The notes: generated from the letters alone by a model not told the origin. A stretch of DNA of 64,000 bases from Opitutales bacterium (GCA_015061945.1 SUVP01000003.1:283078-347077), one strand, 5' to 3'. Counted from the first letter of the stretch, positions 53,732-62,635 are shown. A program made the numbers and translations.

Positions 53732-54724
53732 ATGGTATCTTATAAAGAATTAGGTCTTGTTAATACGCGTGAGCTTTTCCAAAAAGCAATCGCAGGTAAG
53801 TATGCGATTCCAGCGTTTAACTTCAATAATATGGAACAAATGCAAGCTATTATCCAAGCTTGTGTTGAAAAGAAATCGCCTGTAATCCTTCAGGTTTCGA
53901 GCGGTGCGCGTAAATACGCAAACCAAACTCTCCTTCGCTATATGGCACAAGGAGCATGCGAATACGCAAAAGAACTCGGCGGAAATATTCCGATTGTTTT
54001 GCACCTCGACCACGGCGATACTTTTGAACTTTGCAAATCGTGTATCGATTTCGGTTTCTCGTCTGTTATGATCGACGGTTCTGCACACGCATACGACGAT
54101 AACGTAGCACTCACAAAGAAAGTTGTAGAATACGCACACGCACACGACGTAACAGTTGAAGGCGAACTCGGCGTTCTCGCAGGTGTTGAAGACGAAGTTT
54201 CACACGAAACACACTCGTATACACGCCCAGAAGAAGTTGAAGACTTTGTAAGCAAAACAGGTGTTGACTCTCTCGCAATCTCGATTGGTACATCACACGG
54301 TGCATACAAATTCAAGCCAGCACAATGCACACTCGACGAAAACGGAAAGCTCGTTCCACCTCCGTTGCGTTTCGACATCTTGGCTGAAATTGAAAAACGT
54401 ATTCCAGGTTTCCCAATCGTTCTTCACGGTTCATCTTCAGTTCCACAAGAATATGTTGACCAAATCAACAAGTTTGGTGGCAACCTCGAAGCAGCAGTTG
54501 GTATCCCAGAAGAACAACTCCGCAAGGCTTCGGAATCGGCAGTATGCAAAATCAATATCGATTCTGACGGACGCTTGGCTATGACAGCAGCAGTTCGCAA
54601 AGTATTTGCAGAAAAGCCAGCTGAATTTGACCCACGCAAGTATCTCGGTCCAGCACGCGACGAGCTCAAAAAGCTCTATATGCACAAGGTCGAAAACGTA
54701 CTTGGTTCGGCAAACAAAGCTTAA
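53732..54724 (+). CDS. fba: class II fructose-bisphosphate aldolase
   Basis: 330 residues. 'VSYKELGLVNTRELFQKAIAGKYAIPAFNFNNMEQM' is the family start. Zinc ligands are found in 'VLHLDHGD' and 'VEGELGVLAGVEDEV', with the later His in 'SLAISIGTSHGAYKF'. It splits fructose 1,6-bisphosphate in glycolysis and works in reverse in gluconeogenesis. Codon use looks highly optimised. No clear Shine-Dalgarno precedes the ATG; a 16-codon frame ('MRGLLIQKALW...') starting at 53703 overlaps it in another frame. Own terminator. Confidence 0.95.
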   Translation: MVSYKELGLVNTRELFQKAIAGKYAIPAFNFNNMEQMQAIIQACVEKKSPVILQVSSGARKYANQTLLRYMAQGACEYAKELGGNIPIVLHLDHGDTFELCKSCIDFGFSSVMIDGSAHAYDDNVALTKKVVEYAHAHDVTVEGELGVLAGVEDEVSHETHSYTRPEEVEDFVSKTGVDSLAISIGTSHGAYKFKPAQCTLDENGKLVPPPLRFDILAEIEKRIPGFPIVLHGSSSVPQEYVDQINKFGGNLEAAVGIPEEQLRKASESAVCKINIDSDGRLAMTAAVRKVFAEKPAEFDPRKYLGPARDELKKLYMHKVENVLGSANKA

Positions 54725-54741
54725 TTTTAAAAAACATTTCA

Positions 54742-54781
54742 AGACGTGGCGGAAAACATCGTTCGCCACGTCTTTCTTTTT
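54742..54781 (+). terminator. terminator of fba
   Basis: 10-base stem AGACGTGGCG/CGCCACGTCT (54742-54751 with 54764-54773) followed by TTTCTTTTT. Confidence 0.88.
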
Positions 54782-54828
54782 GGTCAGATTTTTTGGGGTC
54801 TTGGGATTTAACTTCAGATAATAAATAC

Positions 54829-54853
54829 TATCCGCATAAGTTTTTGGCGGATA
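54829..54853 (+). promoter_or_regulatory. hairpin in the nhaD leader
   Basis: Stem TATCCGC/GCGGATA (54829-54835 with 54847-54853), 16 bases before the nhaD ATG and without a T run. It may affect translation or mRNA stability. Confidence 0.4.
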
Positions 54854-54869
54854 TGGGGATTATAAAAAT

Positions 54870-56300
54870 ATGATTACATTGATGGTAATAACGTTCATTG
54901 TGGGATATATTTTTATCGCACTTGAACACGATGTTGGAATTAACAAAGCGGCAACCGCTGTTGTTCTCGGAATGACTCTTTGGGTTATGTATATGTTCTG
55001 TGGGGCGGAGACAATCTCGACTCTAAATGCAGAACACTTCAAGCACTTTATCGAAGCAAATCCAGACCTGCAAGATGCATCGCTTGTAAAGCAGTGTGCA
55101 AAGTTTGTTGCGAATTGCCAAATCGTAGAATTTTTGGGCGAACACTCGCAAATTATTTTCTATCTTATCGGAGCAATGACAATCGTCGAACTTATTGACG
55201 TACATGGTGGATTCTCGATTGTAACAAATAAAATTACAACAAACAATAAACGCAAGCTCCTTTGGATTTTAGCGTTCATCACTTTCTTTATGTCGGCTTT
55301 GCTCGACAATCTCACAACAGCTATTGTTATGACAATGCTTTTGCGTAAAATGGTAGCAGTAAAACGTGAACGTTGGCTTTATGCAGGGATTGTGATTATC
55401 GCTGCAAATAGTGGTGGTGCATGGACACCAACTGGCGACGTAACAACTATTATGCTTTGGATAAATGAAAACGTTACAACAATGGCAATTCTCAAAACAT
55501 TGTTCTTGCCATCGTTGGTATCTATGCTCATTCCTCTCTTGGCTGTAACTAAATATTTAGGTAAGGGGAATGTCGAAAAGCCAGCAATTACTCATAAGCA
55601 AAATGCTTCGATGATTGTATCGCCTAAGGAAAGGCTTTCTATTTTGATTTTAGGTATAAGTGCATTCTTGTGTGTTCCAATTTTCAAAGCAATCACAGGT
55701 TTGCCACCATTTATGGGCGTAATCTTGGGAATGGGTGTAATCTGGATTTATATGGAATTGCTCTATAATCGCAAAAAAGACGCATCACCATCGCAACAGT
55801 TGAGAATTCAAAATATCATCGGTAGAATTGACATTACAACAATCTTGTTTTTCTTGGGTATTTTGATGGCAGTTGCATCGTTGCAATGCGCAGGAGTACT
55901 CGCAGGAGTTTCAAAGTTCCTCGACGAAAATGTAAGCAATGTTTATATCATCAATACAATCATCGGTATACTTTCGTCTATTGTCGATAACGTACCACTC
56001 GTAGCTGGAGCAATGGGTGCATACGATATGCCAACAGTTGAAGCAGTTTCAGCTATTGCCGATGTTGCAGAAAAAACATACGCAATGAACTTTGTTCAAG
56101 ACGGAACATTCTGGACAAGCCTCGCATATTGTGCAGGTGTTGGCGGAAGTATCTTGATTATCGGCTCGGCTGCAGGTGTTGTAGTTATGGGCTTGGAAAA
56201 AATCACATTCTCGTGGTATATGAGAAATATCTCATTCTTGGCATTGCTCGGATACCTCGCTGGTATTGCGGTGTTCGCATTGCAACAAGCAATATTCTAA
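54870..56300 (+). CDS. nhaD: NhaD-family Na+/H+ antiporter
   Basis: 476 residues with about twelve membrane helices. Typical segments are 'LFFITFFMSALLDNLTTAIVMTMLLRKM' (here 'AFITFFMSALLDNLTTAI'), 'IIAANSGGAWTPTGDVTTIMLW' and 'GILSSIVDNVPLVAGAMG', all of the ion-transporter superfamily to which NhaD belongs. It expels Na+ (or Li+) in exchange for H+. Own gene between the fba terminator and the terminator it shares with rnpB. Confidence 0.92.
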   Translation: MITLMVITFIVGYIFIALEHDVGINKAATAVVLGMTLWVMYMFCGAETISTLNAEHFKHFIEANPDLQDASLVKQCAKFVANCQIVEFLGEHSQIIFYLIGAMTIVELIDVHGGFSIVTNKITTNNKRKLLWILAFITFFMSALLDNLTTAIVMTMLLRKMVAVKRERWLYAGIVIIAANSGGAWTPTGDVTTIMLWINENVTTMAILKTLFLPSLVSMLIPLLAVTKYLGKGNVEKPAITHKQNASMIVSPKERLSILILGISAFLCVPIFKAITGLPPFMGVILGMGVIWIYMELLYNRKKDASPSQQLRIQNIIGRIDITTILFFLGILMAVASLQCAGVLAGVSKFLDENVSNVYIINTIIGILSSIVDNVPLVAGAMGAYDMPTVEAVSAIADVAEKTYAMNFVQDGTFWTSLAYCAGVGGSILIIGSAAGVVVMGLEKITFSWYMRNISFLALLGYLAGIAVFALQQAIF

Positions 56301-56323
56301 AGAGTAGGGTATTTTACATAGAA

Positions 56324-56358
56324 AAGGCGATTCATCAACTCTGGTGAATCGCCTTTTT
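56324..56358. terminator. shared terminator of nhaD and rnpB
   Basis: Stem AAAGGCGATTCATC against GGTGAATCGCCTTT (56325-56355), T runs on both sides; nhaD reads in from the left, rnpB from the right. Confidence 0.85.
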
Positions 56359-56370
56359 TTGAAAAGAAAC

Positions 56371-56753
56371 GAAAACTGCGGAGCATAAGCCGAATTCTGT
56401 AATTCTACAAGTAGAACCGACATTCATTTATCTGCATAGGCGAATTACTCCGATTCTATGCTCTCTTTCGAGATGCGACATACCCGATGCGTTATGGACG
56501 AGCAGCCCCGCACCCTACATTGTCTTGCACCGAATTGGGTTTACAATGCCCGACGGGATTGCTCCGTCGGCGGTGGTCTCTTACACCTCCTTTTCACCCT
56601 TACCACTTGCGTGGCGGTATATTTTCTGTTGCACTTTCCATACATCGACGTTTGCCATCGACGCCCCGTCCTTTCAAACGGAATTCTGCTCTGTGGTGTT
56701 CGGACTTTCCTCTCGCACACTTGGCACGAGCGAATGTCTGTTCCGCAGTTTTC
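56371..56753 (-). ncRNA. rnpB: RNase P RNA, bacterial type A
   Basis: 383 bases. The ends pair as P1: GAAAACTGCGGA at the 5' end (56753-56742) with TCCGCAGTTTTC at the 3' end (56382-56371). The P4 block GAGGAAAGTCCGAAC is at 56712-56698, the distal partner with ACAGAA and ACCGCC at 56632-56613, and the 3' block GAATTCGGCTTA at 56399-56388. These are the universal conserved regions. It cleaves the 5' leader of pre-tRNA with the RnpA protein. Several shadow reading frames on the plus strand across it are not genes. Confidence 0.97.
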
Positions 56754-56771
56754 AAGAAGAAGTTTTGCAAA

Positions 56772-56948
56772 ATGGAAAAGCAAGGCAAGAAAAATTATTC
56801 ATCTATTTTTAATACACTTGAAAAATTAAAGATATTTCAGAAAATGGCGTTTAAAAAGCGTGCAATTTTAGCATCTTCTGTTATTTTACTTTATTTTATT
56901 TTATTTTTCATTACGGGGAGGACGTATGAACGTAAGTATAAAATTTGA
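56772..56948 (+). CDS. candidate small membrane protein heading the helicase-IbrAB operon
   Basis: 58 residues from ATG 56772, or 34 from ATG 56844. The C-terminal half has one membrane helix ('AILASSVILLYFILFFITG') flanked by basic residues ('AFKKR' before, 'RTYERKYK' after). It overlaps the start of the next gene by 23 bases, like the other overlaps in the cluster. The longer version would begin 19 bases from the rnpB 5' end, so the shorter is safer. No homology is recognised. Confidence 0.35.
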   Translation: MEKQGKKNYSSIFNTLEKLKIFQKMAFKKRAILASSVILLYFILFFITGRTYERKYKI

Positions 56949-57168
56949 CAAAGTGTATGATTGCTATGATGACGTTGTCGTGTTTATCGTGAAAGGTAGA
57001 AAAATAACGTTATCAAAAAACGATTTCATTTCTCTTGAAAATCGCACTATTGTCATAGATTATCAACTTGCCAAAAAGCACAATTTGAATTGGCGATTGC
57101 AGTACCACATACCTACATACATCAAGCCTCGATATAATCAGGAATGTATAGATGAACTTAAATATTGA
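56926..57168 (+). CDS. small protein of unknown function, first firm gene of the SNF2-IbrAB operon
   Basis: 80 residues. GGGGAGG ends 4 bases before the ATG, the clearest Shine-Dalgarno in this part of the window. The protein is beta-rich by look ('VYDCYDDVVVFIVKGRKITLSK'), followed by a helix and 'YHIPTYIKPRYNQECIDELKY'. No known family is recognised. It overlaps the helicase gene by 17 bases, so it is probably cotranslated with it. Confidence 0.6.
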   Translation: MNVSIKFDKVYDCYDDVVVFIVKGRKITLSKNDFISLENRTIVIDYQLAKKHNLNWRLQYHIPTYIKPRYNQECIDELKY

Positions 57169-58396
57169 GCAAAATAAGGCGGTAAAAAAACTTTCAAAGT
57201 TAAAGGCATGTGCTTTGTTTATGAAGATGGGAACGGGCAAAACAAAAGTTGCGTGCGATCTCATCCGTGAAAAATTGAATGATGTTGATATTGTGATTTG
57301 GATTGCTCCAGCGTCGTTGATACGTTCAAATATTTACGCACAAGAAGTAAAAAAATGGAGCTTGGGATTCTTCTCAAAGATTCATTTTTTCTCGATAGAA
57401 AGCATTTCAAAAAGCGAAGTCAAATATTTAGAAATGCGTTCGCTTGCCGAACATAACAGAAACTTTTGTGTTGTCGACGAAAGTATATACATAAAAAATG
57501 CTCAAGCCTTGCGGACAAAAAGATTAATGAAAGATTATTACTTGTTTGATTTCCGTATAATATTGAATGGAACGCCAATAACAAAAAGTTTGATAGATTT
57601 ATACTCGCAGATATCGTTTTTGTCGCCAAATATTTTGAAAATGACAGAGCGTGAATTTGCCGATAAATTTCTGATTTATTTCAACGACGGAATTGATAGA
57701 CGCCCATGGGCTCGTTGGTCGAAACCTGCAAATGTCGAAGCTTTGATTGAAATTATACGTCCATATATTTTTAATATTGAATTTAATGAGCCTTGTTCTG
57801 TCCGAACAATTAACAAATATTTTAAGCTCGATAAAAACGAACGCAAAAAATATACACGTTATAAAAATAATTTTTTAAAAGATAAATTATACGTCAATTT
57901 TTTGGCAGTCGCACAACGTTTTCAACGTGCTTATACTATCACTTGCAAAGATAAATTTTGTGCGGTTTTAACACTCGTGGAAAATATATTAGAGCGAGAA
58001 GAAAAAGTTATCATATTTGTAAAGTATGTCGACGAAGCAATGCTTTTGCATCGTGCTCTTGGTGGACTCGTTTATATCGGGACCCGAAAAGACGATTTAT
58101 CAAAATTTGAGAAAAACGAAGATGTTTTAATATGCACTTATGGAGCAGGAAGTATCGGATTAAATTTGCAATGTGCAAATAATATAATCTATTATTCTCA
58201 AACATTTGATTATAAAGATAAGGAACAAGCCAAGCATAGAATTTATCGGACAGGTCAAAAAAGGACAGTAAATCTCTACAATATGTGGATAGATACTGGA
58301 CTTGAAAATATGATAAAGTATAGTCTTGGCAGAAAAGAAAATTTGCTCCACAATGTCGAACGCATAATTACAGCAGAGAAAGCGAGAACACTTTGA
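57152..58396 (+). CDS. SNF2-type superfamily 2 helicase, compact
   Basis: 414 residues. Motif I 'MKMGTGKTK' near residue 30. Motif II reads Asp-Glu-Ser in 'CVVDESIYIKN' rather than DEAH. Motif III is in 'ILNGTPITKSL'. The second RecA fold ends with 'YSQTFDYKDKEQAKHRIYRTGQKRTV', a good motif VI (Q-x2-R-x2-R-x-G-Q). Domain order and size match the small phage-type SNF2 proteins. It uses ATP to move on double-stranded DNA. The start is set by AGGA 8 bases upstream. It ends inside the next gene's start. Confidence 0.8.
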   Translation: MNLNIEQNKAVKKLSKLKACALFMKMGTGKTKVACDLIREKLNDVDIVIWIAPASLIRSNIYAQEVKKWSLGFFSKIHFFSIESISKSEVKYLEMRSLAEHNRNFCVVDESIYIKNAQALRTKRLMKDYYLFDFRIILNGTPITKSLIDLYSQISFLSPNILKMTEREFADKFLIYFNDGIDRRPWARWSKPANVEALIEIIRPYIFNIEFNEPCSVRTINKYFKLDKNERKKYTRYKNNFLKDKLYVNFLAVAQRFQRAYTITCKDKFCAVLTLVENILEREEKVIIFVKYVDEAMLLHRALGGLVYIGTRKDDLSKFEKNEDVLICTYGAGSIGLNLQCANNIIYYSQTFDYKDKEQAKHRIYRTGQKRTVNLYNMWIDTGLENMIKYSLGRKENLLHNVERIITAEKARTL

Positions 58397-59682
58397 AAAA
58401 ATATTTGGCAACAAATGTATACGATGCATCAAATGCACGTCTTGAATACATTTTTAAGAATTTTGAACGCATATATATATCTTTTTCAGGCGGGAAAGAC
58501 AGCTCTGTTTTGCTGAATTTAGCACTCGATTATATGAAAAAAACTGGCGAGAAACGCAAGCTTGGGCTTTTGTTTGTCGACTTGGAAGGTCAGTACAATT
58601 TAACGATAGATTACATCAAAAAGACAATATCGCAACATCGCAATATGCTCGATGTATACTGGGTTTGCTTGCCATTAACCCTCCGCAACGCAGTTAGCGT
58701 ATTCCAACCATTTTGGACTTGTTGGGATTTAGAACATCGCGACAAATGGATTAGAGAGTATCCGAAAGATGTTCCAAATTTGATTACTCAAGAAAACAAT
58801 CCATTTCCGTTTTTTGTCGAGAAAATGGAGTTTGAAGAATTTGTGCCAGCTTTTGGCGAGTGGTATTCAAATGGCAAGAAGACAGCGTGTCTTGTGGGCA
58901 TACGTTCGGACGAAAGTTTGAATAGATATCGCACAATAAAAAGTTTGTACAAAGAGACATTAAACGGAAAAAATTGGACTACCCGAATCAGCGAACATTT
59001 CTACAATACATATCCGATTTACGATTGGACCGTAAAAGATATTTGGGTCGGCAATGCAAAGTTAGGTTGGGAATATAATCGCTTGTATGATATGTTTTAC
59101 AAGGCAGGCGTGCCACTTTCGTCGCAACGTATTTGTCAACCTTACGGCGATGACCAACGCAAAGGATTGAACCTTTTTAGAATTATCGAACCAGATACTT
59201 GGGCGAAAGTTGTCAATCGTGTAAGCGGAGCAAATTTTGGCAATATATATTGCGGAAAACGTATTTTGGGCTACCGCAATGTCAAACTTCCCAAAGGGCA
59301 TACTTGGAAATCTTATTGCAAACTTTTGCTTGCTACATTGCCGACAGAAATGGCATCGCACTATCGGAAAAAATTTAGAAAATTTATGTTGCATTGGTAC
59401 AGACGTGGATCGCCAATCGACAACGACTCGATAAAAGATATTCCCGCATACGCCTATCTTTCAAAACGTTTAACATCTCACAACGAACATATCGTGCGAT
59501 ACACAAAAATTCCCGATTGTCTCGATAACGGATTTGAATCTCGCCGACTCGCACCATCGTGGCGAAGAATGTGTATTTGTATTTTGAAAAACGATTTTTT
59601 GTGTACGGGATTGAGTTTCTCGCAAACAAAACGTCAGCAAGAACGAATGAAAGAACTTCTGGAAAAATATAGAAATTTATGA
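58393..59682 (+). CDS. ibrA: IbrA-like PAPS-reductase-domain protein (DUF3440 type)
   Basis: 429 residues from TTG 58393, which overlaps the helicase TGA (TTGA). PP-loop 'ISFSGGKDSSVLLNLALDYM' near residues 30-50, then 'GKKTACLVGIRSDESLNRYRTIKSLYK' and 'YPIYDWTVKDIWVGNAKLGWEYNRLYDMFYKAGVP'. This is the PAPS-reductase plus DUF3440 layout of IbrA from E. coli prophage regions. PP-loop proteins activate substrates with ATP; DndC/SspD-type relatives help put sulfur into DNA. It is coupled to an IbrB-like gene. Confidence 0.75.
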   Translation: MKKYLATNVYDASNARLEYIFKNFERIYISFSGGKDSSVLLNLALDYMKKTGEKRKLGLLFVDLEGQYNLTIDYIKKTISQHRNMLDVYWVCLPLTLRNAVSVFQPFWTCWDLEHRDKWIREYPKDVPNLITQENNPFPFFVEKMEFEEFVPAFGEWYSNGKKTACLVGIRSDESLNRYRTIKSLYKETLNGKNWTTRISEHFYNTYPIYDWTVKDIWVGNAKLGWEYNRLYDMFYKAGVPLSSQRICQPYGDDQRKGLNLFRIIEPDTWAKVVNRVSGANFGNIYCGKRILGYRNVKLPKGHTWKSYCKLLLATLPTEMASHYRKKFRKFMLHWYRRGSPIDNDSIKDIPAYAYLSKRLTSHNEHIVRYTKIPDCLDNGFESRRLAPSWRRMCICILKNDFLCTGLSFSQTKRQQERMKELLEKYRNL

Positions 59683-60197
59683 GCAAAAATATAAAATCGC
59701 AAAGTCCCGTTTACAGCGTTATTTCAGTGCCAGTTGACAAGATTAGAGCAAACGCATACAACCCAAACAAAGTTGCTCCGCCTGAAATGAAACTTCTGTA
59801 CGACTCAATAAAAGAGGATGGCTACACGCAACCGATAGTTTGTTATTACATAAAAGATGACGATATGTACGAAGTCGTCGACGGATTCCACCGATATCAA
59901 ATTATAAAAATTCACAAAGATATTTATGAACGTGAAGGTGGATGTTTACCTGTTGTTGTGATAAATCGTCCAATCGAAGATAGAATGGCGTCGACAATCA
60001 GACACAATCGTGCCCGTGGTTCGCACGATGTAGATTTAATGAGCAATATTGTCGCCGAGCTTTCCGAAATGGGAAAAACAAATGCGTGGATATCTCGCCA
60101 TTTGGGTATGAGTGCCGACGAGATCTTGCGTCTGAAACAAATCACAGGTTTGGCGTCTCTCTTTAAAGATGAGGATTTTTCAAATTCGTGGGAATGA
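59679..60197 (+). CDS. ibrB: IbrB-like ParB-domain protein
   Basis: 172 residues. ParB/sulfiredoxin-like fold: 'SVPVDKIRANAYNPNKVAPPEMKLLYDSIKEDGYTQPIV', then 'EVVDGFHRYQII' (the GxxR nucleotide-binding motif) and 'TIRHNRARGSHDVDLMSNIVAEL'. A helix-turn-helix closes it ('TNAWISRHLGMSADEILRLKQ'). IbrB pairs with IbrA in E. coli, where both raise expression of Ig-binding protein genes. Its ATG overlaps the ibrA stop (ATGA). Probably binds DNA or nucleotide and guides IbrA. Confidence 0.75.
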   Translation: MSKNIKSQSPVYSVISVPVDKIRANAYNPNKVAPPEMKLLYDSIKEDGYTQPIVCYYIKDDDMYEVVDGFHRYQIIKIHKDIYEREGGCLPVVVINRPIEDRMASTIRHNRARGSHDVDLMSNIVAELSEMGKTNAWISRHLGMSADEILRLKQITGLASLFKDEDFSNSWE

Positions 60198-60265
60198 TTT
60201 TTTCTTGAAATAAATTTGTAGTTGAGATTAAATTAAGTTTTTAACACGGAGGGTTTATATATAGT

Positions 60266-61702
60266 ATGAAAACAAGAAGAAAATTTTTACGCGATTTATC
60301 GTGTGCATCTGTCGCAATAACATCGGCTCCCTATTTGTCGTTTGGTGCAAAGCCAGATGAACAACCAAAGGTGATTGAAAAATATGAGAAAGACCCAATC
60401 CGCTTGGGCTTTGTCGGTTGCGGTCTTATGGGCGGTGCAAATATGCGTGCCTTTAAAACTATCAAACAAAAGCTCACAGCTTATTGCGATGTTGACACAG
60501 GCAAATACGGCTTTGGAAATGCCCGAAAATATGTAGACAATGACGCTCAAGGTTTTGTCGATTATCGTGAAATGTTCGATAAACTCGCTGGTAAGCTCGA
60601 CGCTGTTGTAATCTCAACGCCCGACCACTCTCACTTCGCAGCCGCAATGTGTGCGTTAAAACATGGTATCCCGATTTATTTGGAAAAACCAATGTGCCAC
60701 AATATCCGCCAGATTCGTGAGCTTACAAAGTTTGCCGAAGAAAAAGGTTTGGCAACGCAAATGGGAAATATGGTGCATTCGGGAGACGGTATCAGATACA
60801 CTAAAGAATGGATTGCGTCGGGCTTGATTGGTAAAGTTCGCAAAGTGATTATGTGGACAACTCGTCCAGTTGGCGGATGTAATCGTCCGACGATGGCGTA
60901 TAAAAGCTGGCCGTCAGAACCAGTCCCCCCAACACTCGATTGGGACAAGTGGCTTAATGTCGCAGATTGGGGACCATTCTCAAGCGAGATAGTGCCATTG
61001 AATTGGCGTAGAGTTTACAAGTACGGAACAGGTGCGTTGGGCGATATCGGTACGCATATTCTCGATATCCCAATGTTCGCACTCGACTTGGATTATCCAA
61101 CAAAAATCACATCACGCCAAACAGGCGGTACAGAAATTTCTGTCCCAAAACAAGACCATATTACTTATTACTTCGATAATAGCAATCAAGGCGAAAAGGT
61201 TGAAATTCACTGGTATAGCGGATTCCTTAAGCCTGATAAAAATGGCGAATGGAAGCCCGACTTTAACAAAGACTTCTTGTTCCCATTGCCAAAAGAATTT
61301 ACCGATACAGGCAGAAGCTATAAGGACCTTTCAACTGCTGACGGTATGTTTATTATCGGCGATGAAGGCGTGCTTTACTCGCCAAAAATGCACCTTATTG
61401 GGAAGCCGATTGTTTTGCCAAAAGCAAAGACCGCACTCACAAAAAATATTCCACTTACAGAACCTCGCATTAAGTATGGTAACCATAGAGCGAATTTTGT
61501 GGAAGCAGTCCGTGGAGATATCAAAAAGGCAACTTCAAACCTTCCAGATATGGCAAAATTGACTGAAGTTGTACTCTTGGGCAATTTGACACTTCGCACT
61601 GGCGAAAATGTCGTGTGGGACGCAAAATCGATGCGTGCAATCGGTGGTTCAGACAAGATGAACTCGCTTATCGATTCACCGATGCGACCAGGTTGGTACT
61701 AA
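60266..61702 (+). CDS. Tat-exported Gfo/Idh/MocA-family oxidoreductase
   Basis: 478 residues; twin-arginine signal 'MKTRRKFLRDLSCASVAI'. NAD(P)-binding 'RLGFVGCGLMGGANMRAF' and the active-site Lys in 'IYLEKPMCHNI'. The C-terminal beta-sheet has 'GDIGTHILDIPMFALDLDYP'. The family oxidises or reduces sugars and inositols. Exported members are common in PVC and Planctomycetes genomes. A GGAGGG sits 11-12 bases upstream of the ATG. The isomerase-like lipoprotein gene follows after 22 bases, so the pair may process one sugar. Confidence 0.85.
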   Translation: MKTRRKFLRDLSCASVAITSAPYLSFGAKPDEQPKVIEKYEKDPIRLGFVGCGLMGGANMRAFKTIKQKLTAYCDVDTGKYGFGNARKYVDNDAQGFVDYREMFDKLAGKLDAVVISTPDHSHFAAAMCALKHGIPIYLEKPMCHNIRQIRELTKFAEEKGLATQMGNMVHSGDGIRYTKEWIASGLIGKVRKVIMWTTRPVGGCNRPTMAYKSWPSEPVPPTLDWDKWLNVADWGPFSSEIVPLNWRRVYKYGTGALGDIGTHILDIPMFALDLDYPTKITSRQTGGTEISVPKQDHITYYFDNSNQGEKVEIHWYSGFLKPDKNGEWKPDFNKDFLFPLPKEFTDTGRSYKDLSTADGMFIIGDEGVLYSPKMHLIGKPIVLPKAKTALTKNIPLTEPRIKYGNHRANFVEAVRGDIKKATSNLPDMAKLTEVVLLGNLTLRTGENVVWDAKSMRAIGGSDKMNSLIDSPMRPGWY

Positions 61703-61724
61703 TTCTAAAAAAATAAAATTTGAT

Positions 61725-62567
61725 ATGAAAAAATTATTGTTATTATTTCTTGCTTGCTCCGTACTTTTCGGTTGCTGTGGCGATTGCAATAAAACATCGA
61801 CCACAAAAAAACGTAAAATCGCATTGCATGGGTACGTTTATCGCAAGGTGATGACTCTCGAAGAAACGGTTCTCGAAGCAAAAATGCTCGGAGCCGATGG
61901 AGTAGTTTGCACATCAACCCAAAAGATTGCAAAGCGTTTTGGCAACACAAAGTTCACCAAAAATATGACAGCAGAGCAAAAAGCGTTTGTCAAAAAACTC
62001 TTTGCCGATAACGGAATCGAGTTTGTGTCGTACGGCTTGTGGGACATTAAAAAAGGGGAAACGCCCGATATGTATTTGTCGTTCTGCAAAGAAATGGGCA
62101 TTCCAGTTTTCACCTGGGAAGGCAACTGGGATAAAGCACAGATGTGGAATGATGCGTCAAAGAAATGGGGCGTAAAAGTTGCAATCCATAACCATCAAAA
62201 AAATCCGAAGAATCCGAAGTATATGCATTGGAATCCGGAAGCACTTTGGGAAGTAATCAAAGATAAGCCATATCTTTACGCTTGTGCCGATAACGGACAC
62301 TGGACACGTTCGTCGCTCGATACTCCACAAGGATATAGAACATTGCGTGGACGCCTTGCTGCAATCCATTTTAAAGATCCAGCAGTTTTTGGTGCAGAAA
62401 ATAAGACCGACGCAACAATCGGGGAAGGTGTACTCGATATTCCAAAATGCTTGGCGACACTCGATGAGCTTGGGTACGACGGATTTCTCGTTTTAGAGAA
62501 CGAATGCGTATCAGACAATCCCACCGAAACAATGCGTAAAAGCATAAAATATTTAAGAGAACACTAA
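61725..62567 (+). CDS. sugar phosphate isomerase/epimerase-like lipoprotein
   Basis: 280 residues. Lipobox 'LACSVLFGC' (Cys 17), so it is membrane anchored. TIM barrel of the AP-endonuclease-2 family: 'KVAIHNHQKN' (metal His), 'YLYACADNGHWTR' (Asp and His), 'IHFKDPAVFG' and the C-terminal 'LVLENE' (Glu). It would isomerise or epimerise a keto sugar. Cotranscribed with the Gfo/Idh/MocA gene upstream and ended by a terminator. Confidence 0.82.
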   Translation: MKKLLLLFLACSVLFGCCGDCNKTSTTKKRKIALHGYVYRKVMTLEETVLEAKMLGADGVVCTSTQKIAKRFGNTKFTKNMTAEQKAFVKKLFADNGIEFVSYGLWDIKKGETPDMYLSFCKEMGIPVFTWEGNWDKAQMWNDASKKWGVKVAIHNHQKNPKNPKYMHWNPEALWEVIKDKPYLYACADNGHWTRSSLDTPQGYRTLRGRLAAIHFKDPAVFGAENKTDATIGEGVLDIPKCLATLDELGYDGFLVLENECVSDNPTETMRKSIKYLREH

Positions 62568-62604
62568 TATCTAATCGCATTTAGATGTTCTACAAAATAA
62601 TTTC

Positions 62605-62635
62605 AGCCACTTTCGTATGAAGTGGCTAAATTTTT
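62605..62635 (+). terminator. terminator of the oxidoreductase-isomerase pair
   Basis: Stem AGCCACTT/AAGTGGCT (62605-62612 with 62620-62627), then AAA and five T. Moderate strength. Confidence 0.65.

Noticed and set aside
56487..56770. Long plus-strand frames across rnpB
   Set aside because: They lie over the conserved RNase P RNA; only the final part after 56772 was kept as a separate candidate.
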